Assembly (NCBI RefSeq): GCF_017515565.1
Contig: NZ_JAFWFN010000022.1
Location: forward strand, 1-64,000
Length of the DNA: 64,000 nucleotides
Source of the DNA: Halomonas sp.
Lineage (GTDB): Bacteria > Pseudomonadota > Gammaproteobacteria > Pseudomonadales > Halomonadaceae
Direction of reading: 5' to 3'
Below are positions 28,793 to 37,161 of the stretch, piece after piece; position 1 is the first letter of the stretch; every line of letters begins with the position of its first letter. The notes below the pieces were generated by a model. The model had not been told where the DNA came from, searched no databases, and saw nothing but the letters and a program-made list of their open reading frames with translations. A program made the translations under genes and the position numbers.

Positions 28793-30019
28793 TTACGAAA
28801 TGCGCGGGATTTCAGACGCAGCCATGGGGTTGAGCTGCTTTTCTTCTTCATTATTAACGTCTGAACTCACCACCCCCATCGCTTCCAGCATTACAGCATT
28901 AACCTTATGGACATCGTACCGGTCTTTAGCTATCTCGAAAGAGCGTTGCCCCATGGCTTGCACGCGTGACGGGCTATCAATAAAGTTCTCCATGGCCTCA
29001 ACAAGTGCATCAACGTCCCTTACCGGTATTAAGTAGCCATTATCGCCGTCAATAACTGTTTCTCGGCAACCCGGCGCATCAGTGGTGATTACCGCACGCC
29101 CCATCGACATAGCTTCTAATACTGAGCGTGGAGTACCTTCTCGATAATAGCTGGGGAGTACATAAACGCTGCAGTCAGCTATGGCAGGGCGCACGTCATC
29201 AAGCCACCCTAAATGCTGAATTGCACCTTCCTTGACCCAGGCGTCTAGCTCTTCTTGGGTAATCGTATCGGGGTTGCTATCAATATCGCCAGCCAGTTGA
29301 AATATCATTTCAGGATGCTGCTGCTTGATACGACGCGCAGCATTTGCGTACTGACGCACTCCTTTATCGCCCAGTAAGCGAGCAATTAGTAAAAAGCGCG
29401 GCGGCCCCGGAGGTAAGGGAGCTACCGTAAAGTGAGCCATATCTACTCCAGAACCATTAAGCACTTGCGAAGGCACTTCCTTACGCAGAATCCCAAGCTC
29501 ACGAAAAAGGGCTTCATCGTCCGGGTTCTGAAAAAACACTTTGTCTGCCTTGCTCAGCGCTGCTGCATAAAGTCTACGCACTATTTGAAAAACCAATGCA
29601 CGCTTGCCGCTAGCCTGGCCTGCAAACGCGTACCCCAGGCCTGTAATGAGCGCGTAGCGCTGGGGAACCTTAGCCAGCCAGGCGGCCAACATGCCATACA
29701 CGACCGGTTTGATGGTGTAACCAAGAACCATTTCGGGCCGAATGTTGCGCATTAAACGGTAAAGTGACTGCAACGTTATAATATCTTTTAGCGGATTAAG
29801 GCCAGTTCTCTGCATTGGGCAATCGTGCGTAATTGCTCCCCATGCTTCAAGTTGCTGACATGTCTTTGTATCTTCCAAAAGCCCGGGAGCGGCTGTATGC
29901 ACTTCTAGTCCTGCATTAATCAACGCCTGCACCAGCGGCCCCCGAAAATTGACTAACGAATAGCTTGTACACGATATCAACAAAAAGCGCCGTTTCGATA
30001 TTGAAACCTTTGAATTCAT
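28793..30019 (-). CDS. Glycosyltransferase family 4
   Basis: The 408-residue protein has a GT-B fold. The N-terminal half includes LVNFRGPLVQAL and ALITGLGYAF, and the C-terminal donor domain has FLLIARLLGDKGV near residue 208, then YREGTPRSVLEAMSMGRAVITTDAPGCRETV near 290-325 with the conserved E-x7-E pattern. It resembles PglA-type enzymes that add the second sugar to a lipid-linked diacetamido sugar. It follows the aminotransferase gene after 110 bp. Confidence 0.88.
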   Translation of the reverse strand: MNSKVSISKRRFLLISCTSYSLVNFRGPLVQALINAGLEVHTAAPGLLEDTKTCQQLEAWGAITHDCPMQRTGLNPLKDIITLQSLYRLMRNIRPEMVLGYTIKPVVYGMLAAWLAKVPQRYALITGLGYAFAGQASGKRALVFQIVRRLYAAALSKADKVFFQNPDDEALFRELGILRKEVPSQVLNGSGVDMAHFTVAPLPPGPPRFLLIARLLGDKGVRQYANAARRIKQQHPEMIFQLAGDIDSNPDTITQEELDAWVKEGAIQHLGWLDDVRPAIADCSVYVLPSYYREGTPRSVLEAMSMGRAVITTDAPGCRETVIDGDNGYLIPVRDVDALVEAMENFIDSPSRVQAMGQRSFEIAKDRYDVHKVNAVMLEAMGVVSSDVNNEEEKQLNPMAASEIPRIS

Positions 30020-30129
30020 GGGAACTCCTCAACCAGCCACCAGGCCACACCATTGTTGGGTGTGCTCACTTGGTGTGCATTATTAAAGTTGGTCTTAGTG
30101 GGAAGGGGTAGCTTTGAATAGCCAATATG

Positions 30130-31347
30130 CTAAAAGGCAGTGTTAGTACTCTCTTTCATAACCTCTTTCAGCACTTGGCAGGTCTTATCAATTTCTTCGT
30201 GAGTAAGCGTCGGATGGCATAAAAACATAAGGCTGGTTTGACCAAGTTCCTGAGCCACCGGCAGGCTAATTTGCGGCTGCCAGCCGGCACTCATAAAGGC
30301 TTTTTCGAGATAGACTTCAGAGCAACTGCCTGAAAAACAGGGCACTCCGCGTTGATTAATCTCATTCAGAATCCGGTCACGATCCCAGCCAGATGCAAGC
30401 CGTTGCGGCCTAATAAACACGTAGCATTTATAAGCGCCATGCTGGGAATATTCGCTTGTGCTATTTAATGATGTTTCTGAGCACAAAACCGGCACCCGCA
30501 ATCCTGGGCAGTCACTCGCCACTTGCCAAATACGTTGAGCATTCGCATGGCGAATCGCGCTCCATTCGGGCATTCGTTTAAGCTGTATACGACCGATAGC
30601 GGCCTGCATTTCGGTCATACGCCAGTTGGTACCAAAGGTGTCATGTAACCAGCGAAAACCAGGGGGATGCTCACGAACATGAACGGCATCCCAGCTCTTG
30701 CCATGATCCTTATAGGCCCACATTTTTTTCCAAAGTGCAGCATTATTAGTGGTAACCATGCCCCCTTCACCACCGGTCGTCATAATCTTATCCTGGCAAA
30801 ACGACCAACACCCAACATGGCCAACTCCCCCCACACTCCTGCCGTGGTAACGGGCACCATGGGCCTGGGCACAATCTTCAATCACATAAAGTCCGTATTG
30901 CTCTGCCAATGCCATTAGCGCTTCCATCTCGCATGGCCAGCCTGCTATATGCACGGCAATGATAGCGCGAGTACGGGGCGTAATTTTTTCAGCAACTGTG
31001 GCGGCGGTAATGTTTTGAGAATCACGATCAACGTCAGCAAAAACGGGGACGGCTCCCGCATTTGCAATGCATGATGCGGAAGCTATATAGGTTCGAGAGG
31101 TAACGATTACCTCCTCGTTATCCTTTTCACCAATTCCTAAGCCCTTCAATGCTAAGTCTAGCGCGTTGGTGCCGTTGGCTACGGCAATCGCATACTCAGT
31201 CTCAGCAAACCGAGCAAACTCTTTTTCAAACTCAATGCATTCCGTACCTGTCCAATAATTCACTTTATTAGAAAGCAACACATCCTGCACTGCTTGTGCT
31301 TCTTCCTGGGTAAAGGAAGGCCATGGGGAAAACGGACCACCAAGCAT
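30130..31347 (-). CDS. DegT/DnrJ/EryC1/StrS family sugar aminotransferase
   Basis: The 405-residue PLP enzyme has NGTNALDLALKGLG near residue 57, VIEDCAQAHGARYHG near 155, and CQDKIMTTGGEGGM near 185 where Lys forms the Schiff base. Such enzymes aminate 4-keto-6-deoxy nucleotide sugars made by dehydratases like the one at 37162. I chose ATG 31347 because GGAGG lies 8 bp upstream and it starts one base after the ATP-grasp stop codon; the open frame extends 11 codons upstream into that gene. Tight coupling to the ATP-grasp gene suggests consecutive steps. Confidence 0.92.
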   Translation of the reverse strand: MLGGPFSPWPSFTQEEAQAVQDVLLSNKVNYWTGTECIEFEKEFARFAETEYAIAVANGTNALDLALKGLGIGEKDNEEVIVTSRTYIASASCIANAGAVPVFADVDRDSQNITAATVAEKITPRTRAIIAVHIAGWPCEMEALMALAEQYGLYVIEDCAQAHGARYHGRSVGGVGHVGCWSFCQDKIMTTGGEGGMVTTNNAALWKKMWAYKDHGKSWDAVHVREHPPGFRWLHDTFGTNWRMTEMQAAIGRIQLKRMPEWSAIRHANAQRIWQVASDCPGLRVPVLCSETSLNSTSEYSQHGAYKCYVFIRPQRLASGWDRDRILNEINQRGVPCFSGSCSEVYLEKAFMSAGWQPQISLPVAQELGQTSLMFLCHPTLTHEEIDKTCQVLKEVMKESTNTAF

Positions 31348-31348
31348 G

Positions 31349-32416
31349 TTAAGCCTCCATAACCAGTAAATCTTTTTCATTCATAACAACAGGTTTCTCA
31401 TCAACATCCCTGAGAAATATCGTGCCTTCCAAAAACTCATAATGCTGGTAGGTAAAGGAGAATCTTTCAGGGTTAAGATTTGCTTCAAGATAATCTAACG
31501 GCAGATTAGCACCCGCCTTAGCCAGCGATGAAACAAACGCGACAAACCTGACGTTTATTTCAGTTATCATTGGCTGACCTTGCGCATTCTCTTTGAAATC
31601 TACTGTAAAAATACCGTTGGGTTTGGATTCATACTGGCTAAATATTGAACTGATAGCTTCTTCGGCAATTTTTACCAGCTCTTTATCATTGATCAATCTA
31701 CCAAATGCTGTGTTACCTGTTATTCCTGAGGGAGCTACCTTTGACATAATGTATGTAACTCTCTCAGCACACGCAGAGCGTAAAATCTCCCCATCCATAT
31801 AAATAACTTTACACGCAAGGTTTCTACCAGGAAGAAACTCTGAAGCTATAAATTCTTCAATAAGAGGGTTAATTCGCATCCACTCTTCTAACTCTTTTTC
31901 ACTATTAATTTTCAAAGATCCAAGGCCGCTTGAGCCTACGGTTCCGCGCACCCAAAAAGGGTAATCTAGAGGTAAATTATTGCTTATTTCGCCATTCAGA
32001 AAAGTACAATAACGGGGTATATAGGGTTTATTTTGAAGAAGATCATGCAGTTGTTTTTTATCAACCAATGCCTCTGTCGGATGCCTAGAAGAAATAAACG
32101 CTTTACAAGGCAACCCCTCTTCCTCTTTACGTTTCGACCAAGCAACGACTTCCACTTCTGGCAATACAACAGCAAAACTGATGTGATGGCGGTCAATGAT
32201 TTTTGCAATTTCAGTCCAATAGTGTTCGTTATTGGCCTTGGGCACCAGATAAGTTTTACTGTAAGAAGTATTATCGTAAAGACCAATTGCCAGGGGATCT
32301 GCATCTACACCAATAAAATTATAAGCATCAGATTCAGAGTCAATAATTGACCTGACAAAACTGCGAGGCGTTGGCCCACCGACACCCGTGACCAGTATGT
32401 TAATTTTATTAGTCAT
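31349..32416 (-). CDS. ATP-grasp family protein
   Basis: The 355-residue cytoplasmic protein has a pre-ATP-grasp domain (ILVTGVGGPTPRS at the start), PFWVRGTVGSSGLGSLKI near residue 150 (nucleotide-binding loop), and TVDFKENAQGQPMITEINVRF near 275-295 with the metal-binding acidic residues. ATP-grasp enzymes make a C-N or C-O bond through an acyl phosphate. Its start overlaps the phosphoglycosyl transferase stop by 8 bp and its stop adjoins the aminotransferase start, so it may acylate or aminoacylate the aminated sugar. The start at 32416 is chosen over an upstream TTG because it opens the domain directly. Confidence 0.85.
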   Translation of the reverse strand: MTNKINILVTGVGGPTPRSFVRSIIDSESDAYNFIGVDADPLAIGLYDNTSYSKTYLVPKANNEHYWTEIAKIIDRHHISFAVVLPEVEVVAWSKRKEEEGLPCKAFISSRHPTEALVDKKQLHDLLQNKPYIPRYCTFLNGEISNNLPLDYPFWVRGTVGSSGLGSLKINSEKELEEWMRINPLIEEFIASEFLPGRNLACKVIYMDGEILRSACAERVTYIMSKVAPSGITGNTAFGRLINDKELVKIAEEAISSIFSQYESKPNGIFTVDFKENAQGQPMITEINVRFVAFVSSLAKAGANLPLDYLEANLNPERFSFTYQHYEFLEGTIFLRDVDEKPVVMNEKDLLVMEA

Positions 32417-33032
32417 TCTTTCCACCCTTTTGGTTGTGCAGTTTTGATGCTTTGAAATTGGGCATAGCCACGTCGCCTGAATAGCTGATACCTTCTCGTA
32501 CAAACACCTTCTTAACTGTCAACAGCAGTATCTTTACATCCAACAAGAACGTTTGGTTATCGACATACCAAATGTCATAATCAAATTTTTTCTCCCAAGA
32601 AATTGCATTTCGGCCGTTGACTTGTGCCCAGCCTGTTACACCTGGGCGTGCCTCATGCCGCCGTGCTTCGTAGGCGCTATAGTGGGGTAGATATTCCATT
32701 AGCAAAGGTCTTGGGCCTACTAGGCTCATATCCCCTTTCAGCACATTCCATAGCTCGGGTAGCTCATCAAGACTAGTGGCCCGTAGGCGTCGGCCGAATG
32801 GCGTTAACCGCTCTTTTTCGGATAGCTTGTGGCCTCGCTCATCATAGGCATCCCGCATAGATCGGAACTTCACAATCTCGAAGGGTTTACCATTCAGCCC
32901 CGGACGATGCTGGCGAAACAGCACGGGCGTTCCCAATTTATAGCGAACTAATAACGCTACAATAATCAGCACAGGTGATAGCAATATCAACCCGACCAGT
33001 GATGCAATAATATCGATTTGGCGCTTAAACAT
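32409..33032 (-). CDS. Phosphoglycosyl transferase (undecaprenyl-phosphate sugar-1-phosphate transferase, PglC-like)
   Basis: The 207-residue protein has one N-terminal membrane segment (about residues 6-30) and the bacterial sugar transferase domain: FRQHRPGLNGKPF, KFRSMRDAYDERG, RRLRATSLDELPELWNVLKGDMSLVGPRP with the catalytic Asp-Glu pair, then ARPGVTGWAQVNGRN. It transfers sugar-1-phosphate from a UDP-sugar to undecaprenyl phosphate and starts a repeat unit. The size is that of PglC/WecA-independent short enzymes. Start at ATG 33032 follows AGGTGG; an upstream TTG adds ten residues. Confidence 0.93.
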   Translation of the reverse strand: MFKRQIDIIASLVGLILLSPVLIIVALLVRYKLGTPVLFRQHRPGLNGKPFEIVKFRSMRDAYDERGHKLSEKERLTPFGRRLRATSLDELPELWNVLKGDMSLVGPRPLLMEYLPHYSAYEARRHEARPGVTGWAQVNGRNAISWEKKFDYDIWYVDNQTFLLDVKILLLTVKKVFVREGISYSGDVAMPNFKASKLHNQKGGKND

Positions 33033-33236
33033 GTGCCACCTATTATTAATAGTTGATCCCAAAATTAAACATGACGGCTAGTTACAGTTGAAAATAAAGC
33101 AACATCAAATATCATGTGAAGTATCACTTTAAACACAGACATTTGATTGCTAAGTCAACGAGCAACAGCCATTCATTTTTTATTTATTACACTTGAAATA
33201 AAAAAAACCGCGGCCTCACCTATTTTTTAAGCCAGT

Positions 33237-34619
33237 TTATTCGTTTATCGTCTCAGCAGAAAGGGGGGTTAACGTGACTGCTGGCAGTAACGGTTTGACC
33301 CGTCCTACTGAGTAGTAGGTAAATCCTTTTGCCACCATCCGATGTGGTTCATAAAGATTGCGTCCATCAAAAATCGTTGGCTCAGAAAGCTGATTTTTTA
33401 TAAGGTCAAAATCTGGCGCTCGGAAATTTTGCCACTCCGTAACAATGATTAAGGCATCGGTATTTTTTAGGGCTGCTTCTTTAGTTCCACACAGACTCAG
33501 CTGCTCATGACTTCCGTAAAGTCGTTGTGCTTCTTCCATGGCTTCAGGGTCATAAGCTTGAACCTTAGCACCTGCTGCCCAAAGCGCTTCCATAAGCACA
33601 CGGCTAGGGGCATCACGCATATCATCGGTATTAGGCTTAAATGAAAGCCCCCAGATGGCAAACGTTTTATCCTGCAGCTGTGCATTGAAGTGCTGGTATA
33701 TTTTTTCGAACAGGGTCGTTTTTTGCTCTTGGTTACGTAGTTCAACCGCCTTAAGCACTTTGGCATCAAAATCAATAGCATCTGACGTATGGATCAACGC
33801 CTGTAAGTCCTTAGGAAAACAAGAGCCGCCGTAACCCACCCCTGGGTAAATGAAGTGATAGCCAATGCGTGGATCAGAGCCTATCCCCTGACGCACGGCT
33901 TCAATATCGGCGCCCAGTCGCTCGGCCAAGTTGGCCATCTCATTCATGAAACTAATTTTGGTAGCCAGCATGCAGTTGGCGGCATATTTGGTCAGTTCGG
34001 CACTTCTGACATCCATTACAATAATCTTGTCGTGGTTGCGATTGAACGGTGCATAAAGCTCACGCATCACTTCTATGGTGGTCTCGCAATTGGTACCAAT
34101 GATAATTCGATCAGGTTTTTGGCAATCTGAGACAGCGCTACCTTCTTTCAAAAACTCCGGGTTTGACACAACATCAAAGCTGATATCGTCACGACCACGC
34201 TTTTCCAGTACTTTTTCCACTTCGGCACGCACTTTATCGGCGCTGCCTACCGGAACGGTGGATTTATTGATGATAATTTGGTCGCGTTCCATGTGTTCGC
34301 CGATGGTAGCCGCCACCTTCAGCACATACTTAAGATCAGCGCTGCCGTCTTCATCTGGCGGAGTCCCTACGGCGATAAACTGAACCTGACCATGTTTGAT
34401 CGCAGCAACCGCATCGGTCGTAAACTCAAGCCTGCCAGCAGCATGGCTCTCTTTTACTAATGCTTCTAATCCCGGCTCGTAAATGGGAATGATGCCTAAT
34501 TTAAGCTGTTCAACTTTATTAGCGTCTACATCAACGCAGATAACATGATGGCCAACTTCAGCCAAAATGGCACCTTGAACCAGGCCAACATAACCCGTTC
34601 CGAAAACTGTAACATTCAT
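33237..34619 (-). CDS. ugd: UDP-glucose 6-dehydrogenase
   Basis: The 460-residue protein has the NAD-binding [10 protein letters not shown] at residues 7-16, [11 protein letters not shown] near 163, and the catalytic Cys motif [16 protein letters not shown] near 265, followed by the second Rossmann domain. It oxidises UDP-glucose to UDP-glucuronate with two NAD+. The product can feed the neighbouring epimerase (UDP-galacturonate) or go directly into an acidic exopolysaccharide. Confidence 0.96.
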   Translation of the reverse strand: MNVTVFGTGYVGLVQGAILAEVGHHVICVDVDANKVEQLKLGIIPIYEPGLEALVKESHAAGRLEFTTDAVAAIKHGQVQFIAVGTPPDEDGSADLKYVLKVAATIGEHMERDQIIINKSTVPVGSADKVRAEVEKVLEKRGRDDISFDVVSNPEFLKEGSAVSDCQKPDRIIIGTNCETTIEVMRELYAPFNRNHDKIIVMDVRSAELTKYAANCMLATKISFMNEMANLAERLGADIEAVRQGIGSDPRIGYHFIYPGVGYGGSCFPKDLQALIHTSDAIDFDAKVLKAVELRNQEQKTTLFEKIYQHFNAQLQDKTFAIWGLSFKPNTDDMRDAPSRVLMEALWAAGAKVQAYDPEAMEEAQRLYGSHEQLSLCGTKEAALKNTDALIIVTEWQNFRAPDFDLIKNQLSEPTIFDGRNLYEPHRMVAKGFTYYSVGRVKPLLPAVTLTPLSAETINE

Positions 34620-34690
34620 GGGATTTCCTGCTAAGTATGGGTGTATTAATTGAAGTGAAAAAAGGCACTTTATTTAAGTGTGATTGGCGC

Positions 34691-34732
34691 GTTACTCGTC
34701 ACTCGTCACTCGTCACTCGTTACTCGTTACTT
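34691..34732. repeat. Heptanucleotide tandem repeat (6 copies)
   Basis: Six 7-bp units, GTTACTC, GTCACTC three times, GTTACTC and GTTACTT, follow each other exactly. They overlap the 3' end of the frame-corrected epimerase gene and the space before ugd. A unit length not divisible by three would change the reading frame if copy number varied. Confidence 0.9.
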
Positions 34733-35779
34733 CAGTAGGTTTATTCGATGCGCTTTTATTTAATGAGTAGTAGTCTCGGTACCAATTAACAAAACGTTCA
34801 ACCCCCTGGAAAACTGGTGTAGATGGCTTATAACCGACTTTTTTTTCTAGTTCTCCTGGTCTGCATAAGTATCAAGAGCATCACCGGGCTGAAGGGGCAG
34901 TAACTCTTTGATAGCTTTTTTGCCTAAGGCTTTTTCAATAGCTTCGATATAGGCACTAATTGTCACAGGGTCGTTGTTACCAATATTAAAGAGACGAAAC
35001 GGTGCATTACTGATAGCCGGGTCTGGGCAGTCGCTATTCCACTCATGCGCGGGGGTCGCGATGTCGTCACTAGCGCGGATGATCCCTTCAACAATGTCGT
35101 CCACATACGTAAAATCGCGGGTGTGGCGACCATAATTGAAAACTTGAATGGGCTCATCGTCCAAGATCTTTTTAGTAAACTTGAATAGCGCCATATCTGG
35201 GCGCCCCCAGGGCCCATAGACGGTAAAAAACCGCAGGCCGGTGGTGGGCAGTCCAAACAGATGACTGTAACTGTGGGCCATCATCTCATTGGCTTTTTTG
35301 GTAGCCGCATAAAATTGCAACGGATGGTTAGCCCCCTCATGCTCTGAAAACGGCATTCGCGTGTTAGCACCATAAACACTGCTCGTACTGGCATATGTTA
35401 GGTGCGCGATTTCAGCGTAGCGGCACGCCTCCAGCACGTTCGTAAAACCAATGAGATTGCTTTCTACATAGCTGAGCGGGTTTTCCAGTGAATAGCGCAC
35501 GCCTGCTTGAGCCGCTAGGTGTATAACCCGATCGAAACGATGCTCATTGAAGCACTGCGCCACTGCCTTTTGGTTAGCCAAGTTAGCTCGAATAGAAATG
35601 TAACGACCGCTTGCCTCGGCTGCTGTCTGTTCTAGTAGTTTAAGACGGGCTTCTTTAATAGCGGGGTCGTAATAATCATTAACGTTATCGAAACCTACAA
35701 CACTATCTCCACGCTCTAGCAGTTGTTTAGCCGTGTGAAAGCCGATAAAACCGGCATGGCCGGTAACTAAAATCTTCAT
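34713..35779 (-). pseudogene. NAD-dependent epimerase (UDP-glucuronate 4-epimerase type), C-terminal frameshift
   Basis: The frame from 35779 has the Rossmann motif [19 protein letters not shown] and the catalytic YAATKKA (Tyr-x3-Lys) of extended SDR epimerases related to UDP-GlcA 4-epimerases. It stops at 34847 after 310 residues, in DTYADQEN. In the next frame the family's usual ending continues ([14 protein letters not shown], then GVERFVNWYRDYY) to a stop at 34713. One missing base near 34858 explains this; repaired length is 355 residues. The loss removes the final helix only, so the short form may still fold. Real mutation and sequence error are both possible. Confidence 0.8.
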
Positions 35780-35827
35780 ACAGTGACTCCATGCTGACGC
35801 AACCGGGGCAATTGGAAAGACGGGGGG

Positions 35828-37027
35828 TTAATGACGAACAAAACGCTGAATATGTTGCCAACTCACCCGCCTTAAACCACCCAGCGCTAAGGGTACGAGT
35901 GCCACTGAACGCACCATCGCCAGGACGGGTCTCGGGAGTTCGTTTAAGCATAGGGATCGAGGTAAGCCGGTATATGGAAACCAGCGCTCACCGTAAGAAC
36001 TCTGCTGGGCTGAAAGCGGTAAATCACCGGTGAAACGAGAAGGCACGGCATACCAGGCATAATTGCCTTTCAATGTTTCTATCTCGTTAGGGCCGGGCTG
36101 TAAAAATTCAAAATCGATGATTTTGAGCCCCTGACAAGGGTCATAAATAAGATCTTGCGGATTCAGATCGATACACTCATAGCCAAGACGTCGGTAATGA
36201 AGGATTACCGCCCTTACGCGCTCAATCGTCCAGATAGGTAGCAAACCATGAAGTGAAAAAGGCGCACGGGGCGAGAGAATACGATCCATACGATTGGCGT
36301 AACGCTCAAACACTAAGTAATGAGAACCTACTTCTAGTAGTCGTGAAACTTCAGGCAGTGATGCGCCTAGTTCCCGCGCCCTTACCTCTCGCTCTAGATA
36401 TCGCTCGCGCCCAGGACGGAAGGTTTTGCAAATAGCTTCGGTGCCGTTAAAGTCGACTAGCTCAACTTTAGCTCGGCACACCTGCTTACTTAGATCGGCC
36501 AGAACCGGGTAAGGCGTACGAAACGCGGCATTATAACTCTGGGCCGTTTGCCGTATTATATCGATCTGATGTGGTACCACATTTTTAAGATATTGAAGTG
36601 CCTGCCCTGCATTGCAGGTCAAGTCCACCAGGTTGCTATGTTCTTGTTTGCTACGTTCTTGGTTGGCTTTATCGGTGAGTTTTTTCTTAACCGTCAGCAA
36701 CCGAATATTATCAACTCGCTCAGTTGTATCTGACGCGGACGTTATCTCCCTAACTGGGTAAACATCGTGTACTACCAAAAAGTGAACCGGTAAACTGCTA
36801 CTGCCTGCTCCATTATTAATTGAGGGCTGTTGAACACCGTCTATACATCGAGAAAGCGCCTGCTGCTGAACTTCCTGGAGAGGTAAGTCACACAGAATAT
36901 TAAACCCATAGCGATCCAATAAGCTACGTAGGACGTCGAGATATTCCAGCCCTCGCTCTTTAATCAATAAAACAGCAACCCCTGATAGCCACTCCTGTTG
37001 CTCTATATCATGGTGTTTATTGGTCAT
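35828..37027 (-). CDS. Two-domain protein: NDK-like N-terminus and protein-kinase-like C-terminus
   Basis: The 399-residue protein is not a family I can name. Residues about 12-50 (VAVLLIKERGLEYLDVLRSL, then YGFNIL) and 125-145 (LVDLTCNAGQALQYL) resemble the start and end of a nucleoside diphosphate kinase fold with a long insert. Residues about 185-330 look kinase-like: AICKTFRPGRERY (VAIK-type Lys), REVRARELGASLPEV, YECIDLNPQDLIYD (catalytic-loop Asp-x4-Asn position) and KIIDFEF in place of DFG. It might phosphorylate a sugar or lipid-linked glycan, as LPS kinases do. It lies between ugd-epimerase and the dehydratase in the polysaccharide operon. Confidence 0.6.
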   Translation of the reverse strand: MTNKHHDIEQQEWLSGVAVLLIKERGLEYLDVLRSLLDRYGFNILCDLPLQEVQQQALSRCIDGVQQPSINNGAGSSSLPVHFLVVHDVYPVREITSASDTTERVDNIRLLTVKKKLTDKANQERSKQEHSNLVDLTCNAGQALQYLKNVVPHQIDIIRQTAQSYNAAFRTPYPVLADLSKQVCRAKVELVDFNGTEAICKTFRPGRERYLEREVRARELGASLPEVSRLLEVGSHYLVFERYANRMDRILSPRAPFSLHGLLPIWTIERVRAVILHYRRLGYECIDLNPQDLIYDPCQGLKIIDFEFLQPGPNEIETLKGNYAWYAVPSRFTGDLPLSAQQSSYGERWFPYTGLPRSLCLNELPRPVLAMVRSVALVPLALGGLRRVSWQHIQRFVRH

Positions 37028-37161
37028 AGCTTTTCTCCTTAAGCTAAAGAGAGTGCTTTTTTAAAAAAAGGAAGTGATGACATACTTAGTTATGTCAAAT
37101 TCATCACTTAAAGTTGGCAAGAGAGGTGATTACTTAGCGCAATGCTTTTCTGGCAGGCGTA

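Noticed and set aside
34691..34732. Heptamer repeats considered as an iteron origin or integration site
   Set aside because: The units are too short, no replication or integrase gene is near, and slippage repeats explain them better.
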